From Leifsonia sp. ku-ls (GTDB lineage: Bacteria > Actinomycetota > Actinomycetes > Actinomycetales > Microbacteriaceae), in contig QKXI01000007.1 in NCBI GenBank assembly GCA_003367665.1, positions 186,001 through 250,000 on the forward strand: 64,000 nt of DNA. The letters run 5' to 3'. The notes beneath the pieces are model-generated. The model ran no database searches and was not told the DNA's origin. It saw only the letters and a list, made by a program, of their open reading frames with translations. Shown piece by piece: positions 16,832 through 25,700 of the stretch. The number at the start of each line of letters is the position of its first letter. The first letter of the stretch is position 1. A program made the translations under genes and the position numbers.

Positions 16832-17335
16832 TCAGCCGACGTTGTGCAGCCAGATGACGGAGGTGTCGTCGTGGGCGTGGCGGAATGGCTCCAGCTCGTC
16901 GTCCCACGCCTGCCCCAGGGCCAGCCGCAGCTCGCGGTGCAGCTCGAGCGCGTTCGCGCCGGCGATCTCCATGGCGTAGCGGATGCGGTCCTCCGGGATC
17001 ACCATGTTGCCCGCGGTGTCGACCTGGGCGAAGAAGATGCCGAGGTCGGGCGTGTGCATCCAGCGGCCGCCGTCGGTGCCGTGACCGGCGTCTTCCGTCA
17101 CCTCGTAGCGGAGGTGCTCCCAGCCGCGCAGCGCGGACGCGAGGCGTGCGCCGGTGCCGGCCGGCCCGTCCCAGAAGAACTCGGTGCGCTGGGCGCCCTT
17201 GAGCACCGGCTGTCTCTCCCAGGTGAAGTTGACAGCGCGGCCGAGAGCGCGACCCGCCGCCCACTCGATGTGGGGGCAGAGCGCGCTGGGAGAGGAGTGC
17301 ACGTAGAGCACCCCTCGAGCTGCGTGTGCCGACAT
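16832..17335 (-). CDS. DUF3145 domain-containing protein
   Basis: A 167-aa cytoplasmic protein of the actinobacterial DUF3145 family; the function is unknown. Typical segments are RGVLYVHSSPSALCPHIEWA at the N-terminus, ALRGWEHLRYEVTE, and WDDELEPFRHAHDD near the end. ATG 17335 follows GGAGGAGAACC, an excellent Shine-Dalgarno. It converges on the fab operon and shares a 186-bp divergent region with the PadR gene. Confidence 0.85.
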   Translation of the reverse strand: MSAHAARGVLYVHSSPSALCPHIEWAAGRALGRAVNFTWERQPVLKGAQRTEFFWDGPAGTGARLASALRGWEHLRYEVTEDAGHGTDGGRWMHTPDLGIFFAQVDTAGNMVIPEDRIRYAMEIAGANALELHRELRLALGQAWDDELEPFRHAHDDTSVIWLHNVG

Positions 17336-17521
17336 GGTTCTCCTCCGTTCGTTGGTGCGTCTTCCCCTACGACCAGGAACGGATGGAGTGCTTCGGCGTA
17401 TGAAATTGGCGGCGCTCGCGCGCGTTGTGTCGATTATGCCCGAGAATCGCGGGGAGTTACAAGATTGTGATTCGGCGATTCGGTCGCGTGGCGAACGGCC
17501 GGGCGGAATAGCATACCGAGT

Positions 17522-18100
17522 ATGTCGGTGCAGAACGGTTTCCTGGCGCTGCTCACGCAGGGCCCCGCCTACGGATCGCAGTTGCAGAGCGAGTTCCTGT
17601 GCCGTGCGGCGCACCGCCGGCAGCTCAATCCGGGCCAGGTGTACTCCACGCTCGACCGGATGATGGACCAGGGCCTCGTGGCCTCCGCGGGCGCCACCGA
17701 CGACGGCCTGCCGCTGTACGAGCTCACCCCGGCGGGCCGGGAGGCGGCATCCGCCTGGCTCTCCACCGGTCCCCTCGACGGGCGCCCCGACTGGGACGAG
17801 ATGCAGGACCAGGTGCTCATCGCCGCCTCGCTCGACGGCGCGGCCGCCCTCGCGATCGCGGAGGGGTACCGCGCGGCGTACGCCGAGCGCATCCGCTACC
17901 TGACGCACGAGGCGGACTCCCGCGCCCTCCTGGCCGCGAACCGCGCGGCGAAGCTGGGCGCGAAGGCCGCCATCGAGTGGCTGGACGAGGTGGTCGGCGC
18001 CCTGCAGGCCCACCCGGACGCGCTGCTGCAGCAGCGCTCGCCCGAGCGTCCGCGCCGCGGACGCCGCCCGGCGGCGGAGGCAGCCGGGGCGGACGCCTGA
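17522..18100 (+). CDS. PadR family transcriptional regulator
   Basis: A 192-aa protein with the PadR winged helix in the first 90 residues (GFLALLTQGPAYGSQLQSEF, PGQVYSTLDRMMDQGLV, YELTPAGREA) and a C-terminal helical dimerisation part. PadR proteins usually repress neighbouring transporter or stress genes; no obvious target is adjacent. The C-terminus is a basic tail (RPRRGRRPAAEA). TAGCATACC just before the ATG could be a -10 for a leaderless message. Confidence 0.8.
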   Translation: MSVQNGFLALLTQGPAYGSQLQSEFLCRAAHRRQLNPGQVYSTLDRMMDQGLVASAGATDDGLPLYELTPAGREAASAWLSTGPLDGRPDWDEMQDQVLIAASLDGAAALAIAEGYRAAYAERIRYLTHEADSRALLAANRAAKLGAKAAIEWLDEVVGALQAHPDALLQQRSPERPRRGRRPAAEAAGADA

Positions 18101-18137
18101 GCTCCCGCCACGACAGCCGCGGGCTCGCCGCGCCGGG

Positions 18138-18977
18138 TCAGTGCAGCAGTTCGCCCTGCTTGTTCAGCACGTTCTTCTCGCCGGCCTCGATCGGCACCGC
18201 GAAGCGGTTCTGCGCCGGCGGCAGCGGGCAGTTGAAGTTGTAGCTGAACGCGCACGGCGGCAGCACCGCGAGGTTGAAGTCGAGGGTGACCGTGCCGTCC
18301 TCGTTCGGGACCACGAACAGGAACCGGCCCACCGAGTACGTGCTGTCGCCGTTCGTGGTGTCGGCGAACACGAGCTGGAGCGCGCGGCCGGCCTTGAACG
18401 CGGCCAGGTTGTAGTCGACGCCGTCCTTGGTGAAGGTGATCTCGCCCGGGATGACCATGTCGCGCGTGGCGCCGTCGTCCTTGAGGTGCTCGAACCCGAC
18501 CGTCTTGCCGCCCTCGATCGGCGTGAAGGTGGCCTGGATGATCCACTCCGGGTTGAACGGGAAGGCGTCGATCGAGCCGAACTCCTGGATGGCCTCCGAG
18601 TTCGCGTCCCACACCCGGAGCGCGTAGTCGCCGTCCTCGCTGGCGATGACGAAGCCGGTCTGCGTGTCGCTGAACCGGATCGTGCTCGGGTTCGGGTCGT
18701 CCTTGCCGCGCACGATCGCGCTGCCGTCGACGAGCACGTCGTCCACGAGGATGTTGTCGGTGGCCGAGGCGGTGACCTTGAGCCCGGACTCGCCCTTCGG
18801 CAGCGGCGACCACAGCCCGGGGACGCCCCAGACCGGCTGCTCCGACTCCGGGTCTCCGGTGATCCACTGCGTGTTCACGAGGGCCAGGTTGCCCTGCGGC
18901 GCCGTGACGGCCTGCTCGCGGCGGGCGCGGTAGCGGGCGAGGACGGCGTTCGGGTCGGTCGCGGTGGTGTCGGTCAT
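18138..18977 (-). CDS. DUF1684 domain-containing protein
   Basis: About 279 aa. The C-terminal half carries the DUF1684 signature: LDFNLAVLPPCAFSYNFNCP followed by LPPAQNRFAVPIEAGEK. The family is common in actinobacteria and some other bacteria and has no established activity. No signal peptide or membrane helix. The start at ATG 18977 (MTDTTATDP) is chosen over ATG 18986 because GAGG lies about 9 nt before the former and directly abuts the latter. Confidence 0.8.
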   Translation of the reverse strand: MTDTTATDPNAVLARYRARREQAVTAPQGNLALVNTQWITGDPESEQPVWGVPGLWSPLPKGESGLKVTASATDNILVDDVLVDGSAIVRGKDDPNPSTIRFSDTQTGFVIASEDGDYALRVWDANSEAIQEFGSIDAFPFNPEWIIQATFTPIEGGKTVGFEHLKDDGATRDMVIPGEITFTKDGVDYNLAAFKAGRALQLVFADTTNGDSTYSVGRFLFVVPNEDGTVTLDFNLAVLPPCAFSYNFNCPLPPAQNRFAVPIEAGEKNVLNKQGELLH

Positions 18978-19044
18978 GGTCTCCATCCTCGGTCAGGTGT
19001 GGTGTGACAACCAACTCCGACACTCGGGCATTCCGCGCGGCGGC

Positions 19045-20727
19045 TCATTTCGCCTCCGCGTAGCTGTCGACGACGACGGCCGTGACCGGGAACTCGACCG
19101 GGAACGCACCGAACAGCAGCCGCCCGGCCTGCTCGGCGGAGGCCCGCACCGCCTCGGCCACGCGCTCGGCGAGAGCCTCCGGGGTGTGGACGATCACCTC
19201 GTCGTGCAGGAAGTACACCAGGTGCGGCCCCGCCGTGAGCGGCTCCCCCGGCGCCATCGCCGCCAGCCGGTTGCGCAGTTCGGCCATCCAGCACAGCGCC
19301 CACTCCGCGGCGCTCGCCTGGACGACGAAGTTGCGCGTGAACCGGCCCCAGTCCCGCGCCTGCGAACGGGCGCGGCGCTCGTCCGCGGCGGTCGACTCCG
19401 GCCCGGAGGCCGCCGCCTGTGTCGCCGCCCAGCCGCCGCCGGGCAGTGGGGAGCTGCGACCGAGGCGCGAGGTCACCTTCTCGCCGCGCTCGCCGGCCCT
19501 GGCTGCCTCCTCCACCAGCCGCACGGCACGCGGGAACGCCCGACTCAGCCGGGGCATCAGCCTCCCGCTCTCCCCCGTCGTCGCGCCGTACATGGCGCCG
19601 AGCATCGCCACCTTCGCCTGCGCGCGCTCCTCGACCGCGCCGGAGGCGACGATGCCCTCGTAGAGGTCTTTGCCGCGCCCGGCCGCCGCCATCGCCTGGT
19701 CGCCGGCCAGCCCGGTGAGGATGCGCGGCTCCAGCTGCGCGGCGTCCGCCACGACGAGCTTCCAGCCCGGGTCGGCGACGACCGCCCCGCGCACCTGCTT
19801 CGGCAGCTGCAGCGCGCCGCCGCCGCGCGTGGCCCAGCGGCCGGTCACGACCCCGCCCGGCACGTAGTCCGGCCGGAAGCGGCCGTCGCGCACCCACGCG
19901 TCGAGCCAGGTCCAGCCGTTCGCGGTGAGCAGCCGTGACAGCTTCTTGTAGCGCAGCAGCGGCTCGATCACGGGATGCTCCAGTCGACGCAGCTCCCACG
20001 AGCGCGTGGAGGTCGCCATGACGCCCGCCCGCTGCAGCGCCCGCAGCAGGTCGGGCGGGCTGTCCGGGTTGAGGTCCGGCGCCTCCAGCCGCTCCCGGAT
20101 CTCGCGGGCGAGCGTCTCGAGCACGACCGGCCGGCCGTAGGCGGGCCGGGGACCGAGCAGCTCGGTCAGCAGCTCGTCGTGGCGGTCGGCCCGGTACGGC
20201 AGCCCGGCGTGCTGCAGCTCGACCCCGATCAGGGCGCCGGCCGACTCGGCCGCCAGCAGCAGGCGCAGCCGGCGCGGATCGGCGGACGCCGCCACGGCGG
20301 CCTCCTGCGCGGCGAACTCGTCGCGCACCGACGGCCCGACGCCGGCCTCGCCCGGCGCAGACGTCGGCTCGTCGAGCTCGAACAGGGCCGTGTGCGCCGG
20401 CGCGACCTCGGCCTCGGGCTCGGCGACCGCATCCCACGGCCCGGCCGGTGCGGTGGCGAGCGGCGTCCCCGCCGTGAACGTCGACCCGCGCAGGATGGCA
20501 TGGCACAGCCGCAGGTCGACGCAGCGCTCCACCCGGACGCCGGCGGCGAGCAGCGCCGGATACCAGCCGCGCGTGTCGTCCCACACCCACCGCGGACGGT
20601 CCTCCCCCGACTCCCGGCCGCGCACGAATGCAGCGAGACGATCGGCGGGCAGCTCCTCGGTGCGCTCGCCCTCACCCCAGGTCGCCCGGACCGTGTCGCG
20701 ACCGAGACGTTCGAGGAGGATGTGCAC
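19045..20727 (-). CDS. DNA polymerase A family protein (PolA-like, exonuclease motifs not seen)
   Basis: About 560 aa, of the group annotated in actinobacteria as bifunctional 3'-5' exonuclease/DNA polymerase. Polymerase motif A is VVADAAQLEPRILTG (the usual DYSQIELR is altered), the O-helix is KVAMLGAMYGATTG, and motif C is LHDEVIVHTP, so the polymerase core is largely kept. The N-terminal 180 residues show no DxE exonuclease motif. It may do repair synthesis beside the normal Pol I. The start is uncertain: GTG 20727 (MHILLERLG) is preferred, since an upstream GTG at 20784 would run across the promoter of the divergent gene. Confidence 0.8.
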   Translation of the reverse strand: MHILLERLGRDTVRATWGEGERTEELPADRLAAFVRGRESGEDRPRWVWDDTRGWYPALLAAGVRVERCVDLRLCHAILRGSTFTAGTPLATAPAGPWDAVAEPEAEVAPAHTALFELDEPTSAPGEAGVGPSVRDEFAAQEAAVAASADPRRLRLLLAAESAGALIGVELQHAGLPYRADRHDELLTELLGPRPAYGRPVVLETLAREIRERLEAPDLNPDSPPDLLRALQRAGVMATSTRSWELRRLEHPVIEPLLRYKKLSRLLTANGWTWLDAWVRDGRFRPDYVPGGVVTGRWATRGGGALQLPKQVRGAVVADPGWKLVVADAAQLEPRILTGLAGDQAMAAAGRGKDLYEGIVASGAVEERAQAKVAMLGAMYGATTGESGRLMPRLSRAFPRAVRLVEEAARAGERGEKVTSRLGRSSPLPGGGWAATQAAASGPESTAADERRARSQARDWGRFTRNFVVQASAAEWALCWMAELRNRLAAMAPGEPLTAGPHLVYFLHDEVIVHTPEALAERVAEAVRASAEQAGRLLFGAFPVEFPVTAVVVDSYAEAK

Positions 20728-20767
20728 CCTTCCATTCTCGACGCCGCCGCCGACACCGGCGCGCCGC

Positions 20768-20796
20768 TTGCGGCCGGACGCCACGGTGAGGATAAT
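20768..20796 (+). promoter_or_regulatory. promoter of the 20.8-kb small gene
   Basis: TTGCGG, 17-nt spacer, GATAAT, 41 nt before the ATG at 20838. It lies inside the longest possible reading of the divergent polymerase gene, which argues for the shorter start of that gene. Confidence 0.55.
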
Positions 20797-20837
20797 TCAC
20801 GGAACGACGAATGCCGACCCGAAAGGCATGATCGACG

Positions 20838-21176
20838 ATGACCGTCTACCTGCACGACAGCCAGGGGGTGTGGATCGCCTTCCGGCCGGATCTGCGCTCC
20901 CGCGACCTCTTCAACCCCGACGGGGACTGGATCGGCTGGTTCCCCTGGACCGACGACGTGGCCGTCACCCCGGACGGCGCCTACCTGGGCAGCGTCCGCG
21001 GCGACCGGCTGTTCGCCGAGTCCGACCCTCCGTACCGCGGAACGCCGGGCTACCCGGGCGCACCGGCCTATCCGGGACCTGCGCCCTATCCCGGCGCCCG
21101 CAGCTACTCCGGGCTGCCTGCCGGCTGCGACGACGTCGCCGCCGCGCTGCTGCGCCCGGCGCGGCAGGCGGTCTAG
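20838..21176 (+). CDS. small protein with a DGxWIGWFPW-type repeat domain
   Basis: A 112-aa protein. The first 65 residues hold short beta-strand repeats (VYLHDSQGVWIAFR, LFNPDGDWIGWFPW, PDGAYLGSV, DRLFA) that resemble the bacterial four-fold beta-flower type domain; this match is from memory and tentative. A Pro/Tyr/Gly linker follows (GYPGAPAYPGPAPYPG), then a short helix. Cytoplasmic, no signal peptide. GAAAGG stands before the ATG. Function unknown. Confidence 0.65.
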   Translation: MTVYLHDSQGVWIAFRPDLRSRDLFNPDGDWIGWFPWTDDVAVTPDGAYLGSVRGDRLFAESDPPYRGTPGYPGAPAYPGPAPYPGARSYSGLPAGCDDVAAALLRPARQAV

Positions 21177-21209
21177 CCGCCCGCACCCGGCATCCCACGC
21201 GTCCGGCGG

Positions 21210-21668
21210 TCAGTCGGACAGCGCGGTGAGTCGCGCACGCAGCTGCGGCCACGACTCGGCGAAGCCCGGGTGCAGCGGCAGCGCGGCGACCTCCTGGACC
21301 GCCACCCAGCGCAGCTCGATGCTCTCCACGTCGGCCATGTGCGCCTCGAACGGCCGCACCGCCTGCGCCACCACGGTGGTGTACGACCAGAAGCCGAGGT
21401 CGAGCACGCTCTCGAACAGCACCTGGACCGCGTCCGGCGGCACCGCCGCCTCCTCCGCCGCCTCGCGCAGCGCACCCTCGACGGCGGATTCGCCGGCGTG
21501 GCGGGCGCCGCCCGGGAGACCCCAGGTGCCGCCGAAGTGGCTCCAGTCCGCCCGATGCTGCAGCAGGACGCCGCGCCGCAGGTCGTGCACGAGCAGCCCG
21601 GCCGCGCCGAACCGGCCCCAGAACCGCCGGCCGTCCGGCCCCTCCACCCACGCGTCTCCCGAGTCCAC
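21210..21668 (-). CDS. Nudix hydrolase
   Basis: A 152-aa Nudix protein. The Nudix box reads GGARHAGESAVEGALREAAE followed by EAAV, matching Gx5Ex7REUxEExGU except that the final Gly is replaced. It follows WSHFGGTWGLP. Such enzymes cleave nucleoside diphosphates linked to a moiety X. It starts at GTG 21668. It lies head-to-head with a second, different Nudix gene, with 75 bp between them. Confidence 0.85.
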   Translation of the reverse strand: MDSGDAWVEGPDGRRFWGRFGAAGLLVHDLRRGVLLQHRADWSHFGGTWGLPGGARHAGESAVEGALREAAEEAAVPPDAVQVLFESVLDLGFWSYTTVVAQAVRPFEAHMADVESIELRWVAVQEVAALPLHPGFAESWPQLRARLTALSD

Positions 21669-21743
21669 GGTTCCACGTTAGTCGCGGTCGCGACCGTCTC
21701 CGCACGCCTCGTCTCACAGCGTCACGGGTGGCAGGCTGAGGCC

Positions 21744-22223
21744 ATGACCGTCCGAAGCGCCGCCCTGCTCCTGTACCGCCGCCGTGACCGGGTGGAGGTG
21801 TGGATCGCGCACATGGGCGGCCCCTTCTGGGCGCGCAAGGACGAGGGCGCCTGGTCGCTGCCGAAGGGCATCGTCGAGTCCGACGACCTCGGCGACGAGC
21901 TGGCCGCGGCCCGCCGCGAGTTCGCGGAGGAGATCGGGACGCCGGCGCCGGACGCCGACTACGTCCCGCTCGGAGACTTCCGCGGCTCCGGCAAGACGAT
22001 CGTCGTGTTCGCGGCCGAGTCCGAGTTCGAGCCGGGAGCGATCGTGAGCAACACCTTCGAGCTGGAGTGGCCGCCACGGTCCGGGCGACGGCAGCGGTTC
22101 CCCGAGGTGGACGACGCCCGCTGGTTCGGCCTCGACGAGGCGCGCGCGAAGCTCACGAACGCGCAGCGGCCCATTCTGGACGCGCTCCTCGCCCGGCTCG
22201 AGCAGGACGCGGAAATCCGCTAG
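21744..22223 (+). CDS. Nudix hydrolase (bis(5'-nucleosyl)-tetraphosphatase-like)
   Basis: A 159-aa Nudix protein. LLYRRRDRVEVWIAHMGGPF, then EGAWSLPKGIVESDD and AARREFAEEIGTPAP give the box; the KDEGAWSLPKG form is typical of predicted NTP pyrophosphohydrolases of the asymmetrical Ap4A hydrolase branch. The C-terminus has the family FPEVDDARWFGLDEARAKL. ATG 21744 has only a weak Shine-Dalgarno. Confidence 0.85.
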   Translation: MTVRSAALLLYRRRDRVEVWIAHMGGPFWARKDEGAWSLPKGIVESDDLGDELAAARREFAEEIGTPAPDADYVPLGDFRGSGKTIVVFAAESEFEPGAIVSNTFELEWPPRSGRRQRFPEVDDARWFGLDEARAKLTNAQRPILDALLARLEQDAEIR

Positions 22224-22287
22224 CGCCACACGCCGCGCGGACCCGTATGGTTGGCCCAACGAGGGGGTGCGATCCGAGGGAGGCACA

Positions 22288-22650
22288 GTGGCGAAGACCA
22301 AGGCCGAGAAGGCAGCGGAGCGGGCGCTCGACGCGGCACGCGTCGCCGTCGGCGACGCGGAGCAGGCCGTGAAGAAGCTCGACAAGAAGACCCGCCGGGA
22401 GGCGGAGGACCTGGCCGACCGGCTGGCGAAGGCCGCAAAGGACGCCAAGAAGGCGGTCCGCCGGGCGAAGAAGACGGCGGAGGAGGCGCGCACGTCGGCG
22501 AAGTCGGTGGCGGAGCACGTCGCGCCGCCGGCCTCCAGCACCGGCATCCCGACCTTCCGGGAGCTGCGCGACCGGGCGAAGGCCCGCGGCATCCAGGGCT
22601 ACTCGCGCATGAACAAGGCCCAGCTGCTGCACGCGCTCGGGGAGGGCTGA
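22288..22650 (+). CDS. Lys/Ala-rich coiled-coil protein with SAP/Rho-N-like C-terminus
   Basis: A 120-aa, strongly basic protein. Residues 1-80 are a Lys/Ala/Glu/Arg-rich helix (KKLDKKTRREAEDLADRL, KAAKDAKKAVRRAKK) resembling histone-H1-like tails. The C-terminal 35 residues (FRELRDRAKARGIQGYSRMN, KAQLLHAL) look like the SAP/Rho N-terminal helix-extended-loop-helix, which binds nucleic acids. A nucleoid-associated role is a reasonable inference. The GTG at 22288 follows GAGGGAGG and is chosen over the in-frame start at 22267. Confidence 0.65.
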   Translation: MAKTKAEKAAERALDAARVAVGDAEQAVKKLDKKTRREAEDLADRLAKAAKDAKKAVRRAKKTAEEARTSAKSVAEHVAPPASSTGIPTFRELRDRAKARGIQGYSRMNKAQLLHALGEG

Positions 22651-22718
22651 GCGACGCGAGCGGCGGCGCCGCCGGGTCCGTTCACCGGCGCTTTACCCGC
22701 CGCCCGTAGCGTGCCGTC

Positions 22719-25700
22719 GTGCCCGACGCTCCCCTGACCTCGGCCCCCGGACTGCTCCTGCGCGGGGCCGCAGCGCCGCCCGCCCGGACCCTCGTCGACG
22801 TCCTGACCGAGACGGCGGCACGGCACCCGGACGCCTCGGCGCTGGAGGACGCGGCCGGCGCGCTCAGCTACCGCGAGCTGCTCGCCCAGGTGTTCGCCGG
22901 GGCCGCCCGCCTGCGCGAGCACGGCGTCAGCCGCGGCGACCGCGTGGGCGTGCGGATGAGCTCGGGCACCCGGGAGCTGTACCTGGCGATCCTCAGCGTG
23001 CTCGCCGCCGGAGCGGCCTACGTGCCGGTGGACGCCGACGACCCGGAGGAGCGCGCCGAGCTGGTGTTCGGCGAGGCCGCCGTGCGGGCGGTGCTGACGG
23101 ATGCCGGGCTGACCGTGGGCGACGCGCCGGCCGTCCGCGTCTTCGACGGCTCCGCGCCGCATCCCAGCACGGCCGCGCTGCCCGTGGTCTCGCCTCCCGC
23201 CCCGGAGGACGACGCCTGGATCATCTTCACCTCCGGCTCCACCGGGACGCCGAAGGGCGTCGCCGTGCGGCACCGCTCGGCCGCGGCGTTCGTCGACGCC
23301 GAGGCGCGCCTGTTCCTGCAGGAGGACCCGATCGGCCCGCAGGACCGGGTGCTGGCCGGCCTGTCCGTCGCGTTCGACGCGTCGTGCGAGGAGATGTGGC
23401 TGGCCTGGGGCCACGGCGCCTGCCTCGTGCCCGCGCCGCGCTCCCTCGTGCGCACCGGGATGGACCTCGGGCCGTGGCTGTCCGCCCGCCGCATCACGGT
23501 GGTGTCGACGGTGCCGACGCTGGCGGCGCTGTGGCCCGTGGACGCGCTCGACAGCGTCCGCCTGCTGATCTTCGGCGGCGAGGCCTGCCCGCCGGAGCTG
23601 GTGTCCCGTCTCGCCGTGCCCGGCCGCGAGGTGTGGAACACGTACGGGCCGACCGAGGCGACCGTCGTGGCCTGCGCCGCCCCGCTGGTGGCAGGCGAGC
23701 CGGTGCGCATCGGCCTCCCGCTCGACGGCTGGGACCTCGCGGTGGTGGACGCCGACGGGCAGCCGGTGGAGGCGGGCGGCTCCGGCGAGCTCGTCATCGG
23801 CGGTGTCGGCCTCGCCCGCTACCTCGACCCGGCGAAGGACGCCGAGAAGTACGCCCCGATGCCCTCGCTCGGCTGGGAGCGCGCCTACCGCAGCGGCGAC
23901 CTGGTGCGCTTCGACCCGGCCGGGCTGTTCTACCTCGGGCGCGCCGACGACCAGGTGAAGGTGGGCGGCCGCCGGATCGAGCTCGGCGAGGTGGAGGCGG
24001 CGCTGCAGCGGCTGCCCGGCGTCTCCGGCGCCGCGGCCGCGGTCCGCCGCTCCACGGCCGGCAACGACGTGCTGGTCGGCTACCTCGCCGTGCCGGAACC
24101 CGACGCGTTCGACCGCCGCGCGTCGTTGGAGGACCTGCGCGAGACGCTGCCGGCCGCGCTCGTCCCGCTGCTCGCCGTGGTCGACGAGCTGCCCGTGCGC
24201 ACCTCCGGCAAGGTGGACCGGGCCGCGCTGCCCTGGCCGCTGGAGGAGGCCGACGGCGAGGGCGCGGTCAGCGACGACCCGGTGGCGACGGCGCTCGCCG
24301 CGGACTGGCGCAGTGTGCTCGGCCTCCCGGTGACCGGCCCGGACGACAACTTCTTCGACCTGGGCGGCGGCTCGCTGGCGGCGGCACAGCTGGTGTCGCT
24401 CATCCGGCGCCGCCATCCCGACATCACCGTCGCCGACGTGTACGCGACGCCGCGCTTCGGCGCGATGGCGCAGGCGCTCGCCGAGAGCTCGCCGTCGTCG
24501 ACCGCCGCCTCCACCCATGTCGTGCCGCCCACTCCGTTCCGGATGCAGGCGTTGCAGACGGTGCTCGGCATCCCGCTGTTCATCCTCGGCGGGATGCGCT
24601 GGCTGCTCTACCTGCTGACCGCGGCCGCCGTGCTGCGACCCCTCGGCGGCTACGACGTGCTGCCGGCGGTGAACCTCTGGTGGCTGATCGCCGGGCTGGT
24701 CGTCTTCGTCACGCCGTGGGGCCGGATGGCGATCTCGGTGGTCGCCGCGCGCCTGCTGCTGCTCGGCGTGCGCGCGGGCGACCATCCGCGTGGCGGCGGC
24801 GTGCACCTCCGGCTGTGGCTGGCCGAGCAGGTGGCGCACCAGGTCGGCGCGGCGAGCCTCGCCGGCGCGCCCTGGATCGTCTCCTACGCGCGGGCGCTCG
24901 GGGCCACCATCGACCGCGGCGTCGACCTGCACACGCTGCCGCCGGTGACCGGGATGCTGCGCATCGGCGCCGGGGCCTCGGTGGAGCCGGAGGTCGACCT
25001 GGCCGGGTACTGGATCGACGGCGAGGTGGTGCGCATCGGCGAGATCCGGATCGGGGCCGGCAGCTCGGTCGGCGCCCGCAGCTCGCTCTTGCCGGGCGCC
25101 AAGATCGGCCGCAACGCCACGGTCGCGCCCGGGTCGGCGGTGTTCGGCCGCGTGCCGGCCGGTCAGAACTGGTCGGGCTCGCCCGCGGTGCGCGTCGGCC
25201 GCGCCCGCGACTGGTGGCCGGAGGAACGCCCGGCGCGCCGCAGCCGCTGGGTGGCCGCGTACGCCGCCTCCTCCCTGGGCGTCTCCCTGGTGCCGGTGGT
25301 CGCGTTCGCGGCCGGCGCCGCCGTGGTGGCCGCGCTGGTGCGCGGCGCCGCGGACTGGGGCGACGTCGCCGCCCGGGCCGCGGCCGCCCTCGTCCCGGCG
25401 ACGCTCGTCGCAGGCCTCGTGCTTGCGACGCTGGTCGTCGGCCTCGTCCGGGTGCTGGGCATCGGGATGCGCGAGGGCGTCTACCCGGTGCGCAGCCGCA
25501 CCGGCTGGCAGGCCTGGTCGACCGAGCGGCTGCTCGACCTCGCCAGGACCGTCCTGTTCCCGCTGTACTCCAGCCTGTTCACCCCGATCTGGCTGCGCCT
25601 GCTCGGCGCCAGGGTCGGCCGGGACGTCGAGGCGTCGACCGTGCTGCTGCTCCCCCGCATGACGCGCATCCGCGACGGCGCGTTCCTCGCCGACGACACG

